Assembly: GCA_943913655.1 (NCBI GenBank)
Contig: CALTZA010000010.1
Location: 1 to 46,638, forward strand
Length of the DNA: 46,638 nucleotides
Direction of reading: 5' to 3'
From: an uncultured Francisella sp.
GTDB lineage: Bacteria; Pseudomonadota; Gammaproteobacteria; Burkholderiales; Neisseriaceae
Shown here piece after piece: positions 34,124 through 42,478 of the stretch (position 1 is the first letter of the stretch; every line of letters starts with the position of its first letter). The notes under the pieces were generated by a model, which searched no databases, had not been told where the DNA came from, and worked only from the letters and a program-made list of their open reading frames with translations. Both the position numbers and the translations under genes were made by a program.

Positions 34124-34449
34124 ATGACTAATTATCGCAATAATTAAACCTCTTAAGATGGATGATATGCGAGTAGCTTTATCACAAATTGGTATACAGG
34201 GGATAACAATAACCAAGATTAAGGGCTTTGGCCAGCAAAAAGGCCATTCTGAGATTTATCGTGGGACAGAATATGTGGTCGATTTTTTACCCAAGATTTG
34301 TTTAGAAATTACTGTCTGATTATAATGTACAAAAGGCCATCAATACCATCGTCGAAGTTAGCTCATCTGGCAAGATCGGCGATGGCTTATTACCCTTAGA
34401 ACACGTGGTACGCATTCGTACCGGAGAAATAGGAGAAATGGCAATTTGA
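34124..34449 (+). pseudogene. glnB: glnB remnant (nitrogen regulatory protein P-II)
   Basis: Ordered P-II motifs in two frames. IIKPLKMDDMRVAL, ITKIKGFGQQKGHSEIYRG (with the T-loop Tyr that is normally uridylylated) and YVVDFLPK run in one frame from about 34137 to a TGA at 34317. AINTIVEVSSSGKIGDG and VVRIRTGEIGEMAI* continue in another frame to 34449. The start codon (34124) is also one base out of frame. P-II senses 2-oxoglutarate and glutamine and controls glutamine synthetase. The assignment is confident. A second P-II (glnK) may exist elsewhere. Confidence 0.85.
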
Positions 34450-34466
34450 GGCCCGTATAATATCAG

Positions 34467-35711
34467 GTGATCGCTTTTTTTCAAGATTTAAATCCTAAGC
34501 AATATACAGAGCTTTTTATTGAGTTTTTGCTTTTATTTTTCTTCTCTACCCTCTTAATTATTGGTAAGAGAAATATGTATTTTGTTGTGCCAGCGATGTT
34601 ACTATTAGCTGGTATCTGGAGCATGATACGTTTTCCTGCATTAGCAATTAACTTTTTTAAACGTTCATATCCATTAACCATTACTTTTTTCTCATACAGT
34701 TTTTGTGCTATCCTGCTTGCATTTTGGCACCAAGACAGCTTTAGCAGTATCAAATTTCATTGTCTGCCTTTGCTTTTATGGCCAGTATTTTTTCTTTTGA
34801 GTCTATATTTATGCCATCTAAGAGCACTATATTATATTTTCCCTATTAGTAGTTGGTTGGTGGCTCTATTGGCTATTTACGATAAATATGCACTTCACTT
34901 TGAACGAGCCCTTGAAAATGTACAGCCAGTCATTCCAGTAGCGGGAGTGGCAATCACTTTTTCTTTATTTTGTATAGTGTTTTTTTTTGAGCGCTATCAT
35001 GATGGTCTACGTTATCGATTGTTTACCTTATCAGGGATGATCATGGGATTGGCTGCTAGTTTGCTGACAGGTTCCAGAGGAGCCTGGTTATGTTTCCCGA
35101 TAGTGGCTATTGCTTTGTTAATTTATTACAGACGAAAAATCCCTCCTTATGTGCTGCAACTATTGATACCTAGTATGATTCTAGTAATTATAATGATGCT
35201 GCTATTGACAAAAAGTGGTCTGTTATTACGCTTGATGCAGCTAAAGACAGATCTAGAGTGGTACTTTTGGTCTCATAATGCCAATTCATCAATTGGGCTG
35301 CGCTTTGAATTTTGGAAAAGTGCCTGGGACGGTTTTTTGCAACATCCTTTTTCTGGCTGGGGTGAAAAGGGCTATTTAACATTAAAAAAGGCACAATATC
35401 AGCGGGGTCTGATTATTAAAGAGGCCCTACCCTTTGTACATGCGCATAACCAATTTTTGGATGCGATGGTCAAAAGAGGTATCTTTATGTTCATTGCGAC
35501 CTGCGCATTATTCTTGGTGCCTTTAATCTTTTTTATCCACTATCGTCAGCGTTTCCCTATGATCTCTCTTTTGGGCATTATATTGATTTTTAATGTTTTC
35601 ACTTTTTGTTTGACCGATTCTTTTCTTTACTTGCCGTTGGGTATGATTGCTTATATGATGCAGCTTATTTTACTTCTTGCGTATTTTTTCTATCGTGACG
35701 AGCACTGTTAA
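34467..35711 (+). CDS. waaL: O-antigen ligase-like protein (Wzy_C family)
   Basis: A 414-residue membrane protein with about ten hydrophobic segments and a large periplasmic loop. The Wzy_C-type block is present: SLLTGSRGAWLCFPIVAIAL, then SIGLRFEFWKSAWDGFLQHP with SGWGEKGY, and HAHNQFLDAMVKRGI. These carry the Arg and His typical of ligases that join O-antigen to lipid A-core in the periplasm. Ligases and polymerases share this domain; position in an LPS cluster with gmhB favours the ligase. The GTG start has only a distant GAGG, so the start is uncertain. Confidence 0.78.
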   Translation: MIAFFQDLNPKQYTELFIEFLLLFFFSTLLIIGKRNMYFVVPAMLLLAGIWSMIRFPALAINFFKRSYPLTITFFSYSFCAILLAFWHQDSFSSIKFHCLPLLLWPVFFLLSLYLCHLRALYYIFPISSWLVALLAIYDKYALHFERALENVQPVIPVAGVAITFSLFCIVFFFERYHDGLRYRLFTLSGMIMGLAASLLTGSRGAWLCFPIVAIALLIYYRRKIPPYVLQLLIPSMILVIIMMLLLTKSGLLLRLMQLKTDLEWYFWSHNANSSIGLRFEFWKSAWDGFLQHPFSGWGEKGYLTLKKAQYQRGLIIKEALPFVHAHNQFLDAMVKRGIFMFIATCALFLVPLIFFIHYRQRFPMISLLGIILIFNVFTFCLTDSFLYLPLGMIAYMMQLILLLAYFFYRDEHC

Positions 35712-36471
35712 CATTTTTATTTTGTCATTATCCAATGAAAAAAAACGACGTCGTTCCAGTGCGGACGAGTGCGCACGCTATGGCTTATCGTTTATGTGGG
35801 TGGATGCCATAAATTACCGTGAGGAAAGTACCGTAGACATAGTATCTTGTTATGAACCGACAATCAGAGCAATCAACAAAAATCGTTATTTAAGCCCGGC
35901 AGAAATCGCCTGTGCTTTGGGGCATCAGTGCATTTATCAACATATTATTGAACAACAACTTTCCTATGCTGTGGTGCTGGAGGATGATTTTAAATGGCAA
36001 GCAGATCCGCGCTCACTTTTTGCTAATTTAGATGAAATTGCTGCACATACACAGTTTGATGTTTTATTGCTAGGATATGTGAAAATATTGCCTGAAGATT
36101 TACCTTATCATTACCAAAGACTTCCTTTACAGCATCAATATCGGTGCGCAAACTATGTGTTTGGTCAGCCTTGGCAACAGTTTTCTTGTGGTACAGTGGC
36201 TTATGTGGTTAGTTTGACGGGAGCAAAAAAATTATTGCAGAATAAAATTCATGTGACGGCAGATGACTGGCTTTACTTCGAACGAAGCCGGCAGGTCGTT
36301 ATCATGCATTTGCGGCCTTTGTTGGTATTGGAAAAAACTAGGGAATTTGTAAGTAGTATTAGAAAGGAAAAGTCCGACTATTTACGTATTAAAAAGAGTA
36401 GTCGCTGCATTCGTTATGCTAAAGGGATGATAAAAAATTTTGTGATGAACCAATTGGGATATCGACCGTGA
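35695..36471 (+). CDS. Glycosyltransferase family 25 (LPS core type)
   Basis: A 258-residue cytoplasmic sugar transferase of the LgtB/LpsA type that extends LPS oligosaccharide. It begins TSTVNIFILSLSNEKKRR, the family's start with the Arg/Lys run. LSPAEIACALGHQCIYQ and the metal-binding VVLEDDF follow, with GTVAYVVSLTGAKKLL later. The frame opens at a TTG (35677), but the GTG at 35695 gives the better family start and overlaps waaL by 17 bp. Its stop overlaps the gmhB start. The sugar cannot be told. Confidence 0.85.
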   Translation: MTSTVNIFILSLSNEKKRRRSSADECARYGLSFMWVDAINYREESTVDIVSCYEPTIRAINKNRYLSPAEIACALGHQCIYQHIIEQQLSYAVVLEDDFKWQADPRSLFANLDEIAAHTQFDVLLLGYVKILPEDLPYHYQRLPLQHQYRCANYVFGQPWQQFSCGTVAYVVSLTGAKKLLQNKIHVTADDWLYFERSRQVVIMHLRPLLVLEKTREFVSSIRKEKSDYLRIKKSSRCIRYAKGMIKNFVMNQLGYRP

Positions 36472-37016
36472 AGTTGATTATACTGGATCGTGATGGTGTG
36501 ATTAATGAAGACAGCGAGCATTTTATTAAAACAGCTGAGCAATGGATTCCAATACCTAATAGTGCAGATGCAATTGCCTTTCTTAATCAGTATCATTACT
36601 TGACGGCGATTGCAACTAATCAATCGGGATTGGCGCGTGGGTTATTTACTATGCATGAGTTAAATCAAATTCATAATAAAATGCTTAAGCATATTAACAG
36701 TGCAGGTGGTAACATTGAGGGGATTTGGTTTTGCCCTCATTTAGAGCAAGACCACTGTCGTTGTAGAAAGCCTAGAACCGGGATGCTGCAAGATATTTTT
36801 ATGCGTTTGGGGGTAGCTGCAAAGGATAGTTATCTCGTGGGTGATAGTTTGCGTGATCTTCAGTGTATTGAATCAGTAGGGGGAAAACCTATTTTGGTTT
36901 TAACAGGTAAGGGGAAACAGACTTTAGCAACAAGAAAATTGCCCCAAGACACCTTGGTATACGACGATCTATGGTCTTTTGCTCAAGCTCTTTGTAACTC
37001 TCAAGAGATGGAGTAG
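36468..37016 (+). CDS. gmhB: D-glycero-beta-D-manno-heptose-1,7-bisphosphate 7-phosphatase
   Basis: A HAD-superfamily phosphatase in the ADP-heptose pathway that feeds WaaC. The nucleophile motif LDRDGVIN is at the start. A zinc-binding CPHLEQDHCRCRKP (C-x-H..C-x-C) is diagnostic of GmhB. VGDSLRDLQCIESVGGKPILV forms the last HAD motif. The length of 182 residues is normal. The GTG start overlaps the GT25 stop (GTGA). It lies directly before plsC, an arrangement common in betaproteobacteria. Confidence 0.95.
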   Translation: MKLIILDRDGVINEDSEHFIKTAEQWIPIPNSADAIAFLNQYHYLTAIATNQSGLARGLFTMHELNQIHNKMLKHINSAGGNIEGIWFCPHLEQDHCRCRKPRTGMLQDIFMRLGVAAKDSYLVGDSLRDLQCIESVGGKPILVLTGKGKQTLATRKLPQDTLVYDDLWSFAQALCNSQEME

Positions 37017-37019
37017 TAC

Positions 37020-37757
37020 ATGTCGAAACTAAGAAGCTTATTAGTATGGCTTATTTTTGTGCCATTTACTTTGGTGTGGTTTATCCCAATTTTAATTTCT
37101 GCCTTGTGGCCGCCTCGAAAACGTCATCGCATGGGTGCTTTTTGGAATGCAACATTAGTTTATTTAATGAATAAGATTGTGGGGTTGCGCTATCGTGTGA
37201 GCGGTTTAGAGCATATTGAAAATAAACCGATGATTATTTGTTGCAAACACCAATCAGGCTATGAAACATTAGCTTTACAGCGTTTTTTGCCCGATCAAGT
37301 TTTTGTGATCAAAAAAGAGTTATTGTGGTTTCCTATTTTTGGTATCAGTTTGTACGTGATGAACTCTATTCCAATTGATCGTCATCGCAAAACAGCGCAA
37401 TCTAGAGAGAAATTGATGCGTGTTGTAAAGAAAAGGAAAGACCAGGGTTTTTGGATTAATATTTTTCCTGAAGGAACAAGGGTAAAACCAGGTACGCGAG
37501 GATACTATCACTATGGGGCAGCGCGTATTGCTAAAGCCTTGCAGCTCGATATCTTGCCTGTTGCCACCAATAGTGGAGAGTTTTGGGGGAAAGGTATTTT
37601 TAAATTACCAGGAACAGTTGATTTTGTTATTGGCCCACCGATTTCTTATCAATCAGGAGAACCGCAGGAGATCATGCGCCAATGCGAAGAATGGATAGAA
37701 AAGACACAATTGACGATTAACGGACGAGGTCCGCTATGGTCAAAGGATTCATCTTAA
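37020..37757 (+). CDS. plsC: 1-acylglycerol-3-phosphate acyltransferase-like protein (PlsC)
   Basis: An inner-membrane acyltransferase that makes phosphatidic acid or acylates a related lipid. It has an N-terminal membrane segment (about 5-28). Block I is CKHQSGYETLAL, with Glu where E. coli PlsC has Asp. Block II is NSIPIDR, block III is FPEGTRVKPG and block IV is VATNSG. The length of 245 residues is normal. It begins 3 bp after gmhB. A related acyltransferase follows at once, so the two arose by duplication or serve different steps. Confidence 0.9.
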   Translation: MSKLRSLLVWLIFVPFTLVWFIPILISALWPPRKRHRMGAFWNATLVYLMNKIVGLRYRVSGLEHIENKPMIICCKHQSGYETLALQRFLPDQVFVIKKELLWFPIFGISLYVMNSIPIDRHRKTAQSREKLMRVVKKRKDQGFWINIFPEGTRVKPGTRGYYHYGAARIAKALQLDILPVATNSGEFWGKGIFKLPGTVDFVIGPPISYQSGEPQEIMRQCEEWIEKTQLTINGRGPLWSKDSS

Positions 37758-37817
37758 TTAGTTTATAGATAATGGTTTTTGGTGAAAGGATTTTTTGATG
37801 GCAGAAGGAAACAGCCT

Positions 37818-38585
37818 ATGACACGTTTTTTTAGACATTGTGGCTATTATTTTGGCTATTATAGCTATATGCTATTGAACATGTTATATTATATGTTTTT
37901 TCTGCCTTTTATGAAGCCGGGTCGCGCTAATTTTATTTTAGCAAAAAAGGCCAAGGTCTTTACCGATTTTATGCGGTGGATAATTCATTTAGGGTTTACT
38001 GTGAAAGGAAAAGAGAATATTCCCTGGGATCGACCGGTCATTATTGTTTCCAAGCATCAGTCAGGTTTTGAGGCAGTAGCACTGCAAACATTCTTGCCAC
38101 CATCGGTATTTGTTATTAAAAAACAAATACTCTATATTCCTATTTTGGGATTAGTTTGTATGGGTAGTAATCAAATTTGGGTTGATCGTAAAAAAAGCAA
38201 TATAGGGGAATCATTAAGGGATCAAGTTTCAGAGCGTTTTAAGCATGGATTGTCTCTTTGTATTTTTCCTGAAGGTACGCGTACTAAACCTGGCGATCAT
38301 GATACTATTTATAAGACTGGAGCTGCGCATTTAGCCCAACAATTGCAGGTAGATTTATTACCTGTTGCCTTGAATACCGGAGAATTTTTTTCAAAGGGAT
38401 TTTTTAAAGAGCAAGGTGTAGCAACTTTTTCTGTATTACCAGTGATTCCGTGGAATGCTCGTAAGAGCCCAAAAGAATTGATGGAATTAGTCAAAGAGAA
38501 TATTGAAAATGAACAAAGGCAGATAGAAGGGCAAGGACCTTTGTTCTTAGATAGAAATCAAGGTTTTGCTAAGTCTACTGATTAA
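37818..38585 (+). CDS. Second PlsC-like acyltransferase
   Basis: A paralog of the preceding gene, with the same blocks: SKHQSGFEAVAL, VDRKKSN, FPEGTRTKPGDHD and VALNTGEFF. The frame is open from a GTG at 37779, but the ATG at 37818 is preceded by AGAAGGAA with seven-base spacing, giving 255 residues and a clean membrane anchor at the start. Tandem plsC-like genes occur in betaproteobacteria. One may act on lysophosphatidic acid and the other on a lipid such as ornithine lipid, but this cannot be settled here. Confidence 0.85.
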   Translation: MTRFFRHCGYYFGYYSYMLLNMLYYMFFLPFMKPGRANFILAKKAKVFTDFMRWIIHLGFTVKGKENIPWDRPVIIVSKHQSGFEAVALQTFLPPSVFVIKKQILYIPILGLVCMGSNQIWVDRKKSNIGESLRDQVSERFKHGLSLCIFPEGTRTKPGDHDTIYKTGAAHLAQQLQVDLLPVALNTGEFFSKGFFKEQGVATFSVLPVIPWNARKSPKELMELVKENIENEQRQIEGQGPLFLDRNQGFAKSTD

Positions 38586-38626
38586 TCTTAGCTTAGTAAA
38601 TTTACGTTTTAATAGCGAGAGATACA

Positions 38627-39457
38627 ATGGCAATACAAAATGATGGGACTGTTTTTTCTCCCCGTGATTCGATGGCAGTAGAAGAGTATGAGAAACTTTC
38701 TCCTCGCCTATTGTATGAAATTATCCGTCGTAATGGCTTAGAAGAATTGGTTCGTCCGCAAGCTTCTTTGATATTTTCCGGGATTGCAGCAGGTCTAATC
38801 ATTTCTTTTTCATTTTTATTTAAGGCGGTGTTAAGTACTTATCTTCCCCATGAGCATTGGGCAGAGCTGATTAGTGATCTAGGTTATACTGTTGGGTTTG
38901 TTTTAGTCATTTTAGGACATATGCAATTATTTACTGAAAATACAATCACTACGGTTGTACCGCTTTTTAATCCTTTGACTTTGCGTAAAGCAATATCAGT
39001 CATGCGGTTGTGGTTTACCGTACTGTGCTCTAATCTGATCGGTACTTTTTTGGCAGCTTTATTTTTGCATGCACCATCTTTACTTAACTCATTGTTTGTC
39101 AAGGAATTAAATCATATCGCTGCTCATGTAGTACAAAGAGGGGTATGGGAAAATTTGTGGCATGGTATTCCTGCTGGGGTACTGATCGCTTCTCTTGTGT
39201 GGATGTTGCCCACCTCTAAGAGTTATGCTTTGCACCTTGTTATATTTATGACCTATTTGATTGCTTTGGGCAACTTCACGCATGTGGTGGTAGGTTCAAG
39301 TGAGGTGATGTATTCGGTGTTGCAAGGCAAAGCAACGCTATATGATTATTTTGTGCGTTTCTTATTGCCCACAGGCATTGGCAACATCATAGGCGGAACG
39401 TTTATTTTTACTATGCTGATTTATGTGCAAGTTTTGGAAGAAATACCACGGTGCTGA
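38627..39457 (+). CDS. Formate/nitrite transporter (FNT) family channel
   Basis: A 276-residue membrane protein with about six hydrophobic segments. It resembles the YfdC-like branch of the FNT family: a cytoplasmic N-terminus (RLLYEIIRRNGLEELVRP), GIAAGLIISFSFLFK, GHMQLFTENTITTVVPL and LIALGNFTHVVVGSSEV with the pore His. FNT channels pass formate, nitrite, lactate or similar anions; this branch is poorly characterised. Its stop shares a base with the ruvC start, so it is probably cotranscribed with ruvCA. Confidence 0.85.
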   Translation: MAIQNDGTVFSPRDSMAVEEYEKLSPRLLYEIIRRNGLEELVRPQASLIFSGIAAGLIISFSFLFKAVLSTYLPHEHWAELISDLGYTVGFVLVILGHMQLFTENTITTVVPLFNPLTLRKAISVMRLWFTVLCSNLIGTFLAALFLHAPSLLNSLFVKELNHIAAHVVQRGVWENLWHGIPAGVLIASLVWMLPTSKSYALHLVIFMTYLIALGNFTHVVVGSSEVMYSVLQGKATLYDYFVRFLLPTGIGNIIGGTFIFTMLIYVQVLEEIPRC

Positions 39458-39963
39458 TGAAGATTTTAGGCATTGATCCAGGCAGTCGTTGTGCCGGATT
39501 TGGAATCATAAGTATTCAAGGAGGGACTTATCGCTATCTTGCTTCTGGGACCATTAAAACTGTTGTGGGTACAACATTGGCTAAGCGTATTGAAAGCTTG
39601 GCTTTTTCTATACAAGAAATAATCGAGCGCTATCAGCCGGATGAGGTAGCTATGGAAGAGGTCTTTATCAATGTTAATGCGGCTGCCAGTTTAATGTTAG
39701 GTCAAGCTCGCGGTGCATTGATGGCAGCAGTGGTGCTAAAAAAATTGCCGATCTATGAATACAGTGCTCTACAAGTTAAAAAAGCAGTTGTAGGTAAGGG
39801 TAAAGCGAGAAAGGAGCAAGTACAATTAATGGTCAAGCAATTATTAATCTTATCGCAAGCACCCTCAGTAGATGCGGCTGATGCACTTGCCACTGCCTTA
39901 GCTCACATTTTTCAATGTCATAATTCGATAATTAGTATCGCCAGAAAAGGGTACCAAGCATGA
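39457..39963 (+). CDS. ruvC: Holliday junction resolvase RuvC
   Basis: The endonuclease that cuts Holliday junctions moved by RuvAB. MKILGIDPGSRCAGFG carries Asp7. MEEVFINVNAAASLMLGQARGA carries the second acidic residue, and DAADALATALAH the last acidic pair. The length of 168 residues is normal. The frame opens at a GTG at 39451, but the ATG at 39457 gives the exact family start and overlaps the preceding stop by one base. RuvA follows with a 4-bp overlap. Confidence 0.95.
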   Translation: MKILGIDPGSRCAGFGIISIQGGTYRYLASGTIKTVVGTTLAKRIESLAFSIQEIIERYQPDEVAMEEVFINVNAAASLMLGQARGALMAAVVLKKLPIYEYSALQVKKAVVGKGKARKEQVQLMVKQLLILSQAPSVDAADALATALAHIFQCHNSIISIARKGYQA

Positions 39964-40550
39964 TTGGATGGTTGCGTGGTGTTCTTATAGAGAAAAATTC
40001 ACCGAAAATTATATTGGATGTGCATGGTATTGGTTTTGATATTGAATTACCTATGCGTGCATTTTACGAACTTCCGTCTCTTGAGCAGACAGTAGTGCTG
40101 TATATTTACAGTCATTATCGTGAAGATAATCAACAACTGTTTGGTTTTTTGCAAGTACAGGATAAAACAGTGTTTCAACTGTTGATCAAGGTCAGTGGTA
40201 TTGGAGTGAAATCAGCGCTTGCTATTGTGTCTCTTTTAGAGCCAGGTGCGCTGGCTCAAGCGATAGAAGATAAAAATATTGGTATATTATCTTCTGTCCC
40301 AGGTATTGGGAAAAAAACTGCTGAGCGCTTGGTGTTGGAGCTACACGGTAAGCTTAAAGTGGCGCAAATCTCATCGACACAAAAACCAATAGCGAACTTG
40401 ACTCTTAGTGATGATGTTGCTCAAGCGCTTTTAGCTTTAGGCTATGGGCCAAAGGAGATACAGAAAATATTAAAGCAGCTTCCACCAGAATTAGAGATTA
40501 GTGAAGCAATTAAATGGGCGCTTAGCCAAATGCTTATTTTAGGAAAATAG
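39960..40550 (+). CDS. ruvA: Holliday junction branch migration protein RuvA
   Basis: The DNA-binding tetramer that holds the Holliday junction for RuvB. Domain I starts MIGWLRGVLIEKNSP. Two helix-hairpin-helix motifs follow, KVSGIGVKSALAI and SVPGIGKKTAERLVLEL. The C-terminal RuvB-contact domain ends near LSQMLILGK. The length of 196 residues is normal. RuvB does not follow; prfB begins immediately. RuvB is therefore encoded elsewhere. Confidence 0.95.
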   Translation: MIGWLRGVLIEKNSPKIILDVHGIGFDIELPMRAFYELPSLEQTVVLYIYSHYREDNQQLFGFLQVQDKTVFQLLIKVSGIGVKSALAIVSLLEPGALAQAIEDKNIGILSSVPGIGKKTAERLVLELHGKLKVAQISSTQKPIANLTLSDDVAQALLALGYGPKEIQKILKQLPPELEISEAIKWALSQMLILGK

Positions 40551-41658
40551 ATGTTGAATCAAGAAAAAATCAACCAAGTTAAGAGTCATTTAGCAAATAT
40601 TCTTACTCGAAACAATGCAATTCGGGGGTATCTTTGACTATGATAATAAGAAACAACAGTTAGAGGAGGTCATTAGGCTTGCAGAAGATCCTAATCTTTG
40701 GAAAGATGCGCAACAAGCGCGTAAGGTTAATCAAGAGAGACATAGTCTGCAAAGAGTGCTTGGCGCTGTTGATGAAGTAGAGCAGGGGTATGAAGAAGCG
40801 ATATTGTTATTAGAAGTGGCCTTAGAAACTGAAGACGAGGAGGCTGTTGATGATATCAAACAGCAAGTAGCAGCGATAGAAAATAAGCTTGCCGCACTTG
40901 AATTTAATCGTATGTTCAATCAAGAAGCAGACAGCAATCATTGTTTTATTGATATCGTAGCTGGGGCAGGCGGTACTGAGGCAGAAGATTGGGCGGCTAT
41001 GTTATTACGTATGTATATACGTTATGCTGACCGTAAAGGATTTGTGGTAGAAGTGCTAGAGGAAGCTGAAGGTGCGGTGGTTGGAATCAATCATGCTACT
41101 ATTAAGGTGAAGGGCGATTATGCCTATGGCTATTTGCGTACAGAAACAGGAGTACATCGCCTGGTAAGACACTCTCCTTTTGATGCTGCTAACAAACGAC
41201 ATACTTCTTTTGCTTCAGTATTTGTATATCCGCAAGTGGATGATCGTATTAATATATCGATTAATCCTACGGATTTAAAAATTGACACCTATCGGGCTTC
41301 GGGAGCAGGGGGTCAGCATGTTAATAAGACTGACTCAGCAATCCGTATCACTCATTTACCTACCAATACAGTGGTACAATGCCAAAACGATCGCTCTCAG
41401 CATCGTAATCGAGAGGAAGCAATGCACATGTTGAAGTCAAAGTTATATGAACAAGAATTGCGACGTCGTCGTGAAGAACAGCAAAATTTAGAAAATAGTA
41501 AAACAGAAATTGGCTGGGGGCATCAAATCCGTTCTTATATATTTGATCAATCGAAAATTAAAGATTTACGTACTGGTTACGAAACAGGCAATATCAAGGC
41601 GGTAATGGATGGCGAACTTGATCAATTCATTGAAGAAAGCTTAAAGAAAGGGGTTTGA
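40551..41658 (+). CDS. prfB: Peptide chain release factor 2, programmed +1 frameshift
   Basis: RF2 terminates translation at UGA and UAA. It is encoded in two frames: codons 1-28 from the ATG at 40551 (MLNQEKINQVKSHLANIL... to GYL), then an in-frame TGA at 40635-40637. After a +1 slip, translation continues from 40636 (DYDNKKQQLEE) to 41658, for 368 residues in all. The SPF stop-recognition tripeptide is in RHSPFDAANKR and the catalytic GGQ in ASGAGGQHVNKTDS. The open frame from 40615 is only the second part with a false start. The gene follows ruvA directly. Confidence 0.97.
40622..40638 (+). promoter_or_regulatory. prfB programmed frameshift site
   Basis: TCGGGGGTATCTTTGAC contains the internal Shine-Dalgarno-like GGGGG, the slippery CTT codon and TGA followed by C, the standard RF2 autoregulatory signal. 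Low RF2 leads to +1 slippage and more RF2. Confidence 0.95.
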
Positions 41659-41730
41659 TTAATCAGAGTCAGGGCATAAAAACATATTATTTAATAATTG
41701 TGCTTTAAGTTTAGTCAGTAAAGGTGACTT

Positions 41731-42465
41731 ATGTCGAAGAAAACGCATTTTGGATATCAGCAAGTGAATGAAGAAGAAAAAGCCAGCAAAGTGTCAGGTG
41801 TTTTTGACTCTGTGGCAAGAAAATATGACCTGATGAATGATCTTATGTCCTTAGGTATTCATCGTTTATGGAAAAAGTTTACCTTAAAGACTGCAAGAAT
41901 TAGTGATGATGCTAAGGTGCTGGATGTGGCAGGAGGCACAGGTGATTTGGCCAAGGGATGGTTGAAAAAGGTAGGTGACCGCGGTGAGGTGTGGCTGACT
42001 GACATTAATGAGTCCATGCTTTCAGTAGGTAGAGATCGGTTGCTTAATGAAGGATACATTTTGCCAGTTGCAGTGTGCGATGCAGAAGCACTTACTTTTC
42101 CCGATAATTATTTTGATTTAGTCTCAGTGGCTTTTGGCTTGCGTAATATGACGCACAAAGAGACTGCTTTAAAAGAGATGTACCGTGTGTTAAAGCCAGG
42201 TGGACAATTGCTGATTCTTGAATTTTCTAAAATATATCCCTTTCTGCAGAAGCCTTACGATATTTATTCCTTTACTCTACTACCACAGTTGGGCCGCTTG
42301 GTAGCTCAAGATGCTGATAGTTACCAATATTTGGTAGAGTCAATTCGTATGCATCCTGATCAAGAGGCTCTTAAAAATATGCTATTAGCTGCGGGCTTTG
42401 ATGAGGCAGATTATTACAATTTGAGTGCAGGTATAGTAGCGCTACATCAAGCCAACAAATATTAG
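41731..42465 (+). CDS. ubiE: Ubiquinone/menaquinone biosynthesis C-methyltransferase UbiE
   Basis: SAM-dependent C-methylase of quinone synthesis. VFDSVARKYDLMNDLMSLGIH is the N-terminal family block. The SAM motif is LDVAGGTGDLAKGW, followed by CDAEALTFPDNYFDLV and the FGLRNMTHKETAL signature. It ends ALHQANKY. The length of 244 residues is normal. AAGGTGA precedes the ATG with good spacing. It converges on the CLC gene with 13 bp between stops. Since an ETF is also present, the respiratory chain probably uses ubiquinone. Confidence 0.95.
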   Translation: MSKKTHFGYQQVNEEEKASKVSGVFDSVARKYDLMNDLMSLGIHRLWKKFTLKTARISDDAKVLDVAGGTGDLAKGWLKKVGDRGEVWLTDINESMLSVGRDRLLNEGYILPVAVCDAEALTFPDNYFDLVSVAFGLRNMTHKETALKEMYRVLKPGGQLLILEFSKIYPFLQKPYDIYSFTLLPQLGRLVAQDADSYQYLVESIRMHPDQEALKNMLLAAGFDEADYYNLSAGIVALHQANKY

Positions 42466-42478
42466 CTATTTTATTTTT

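Noticed and set aside
40615..41658. prfB starting at 40615 as a simple gene, or the TGA at 40635 as a damaging mutation
   Set aside because: The GGGGG, CTT, TGA, C context is the standard RF2 programmed frameshift, and the upstream 28 codons fit the family.
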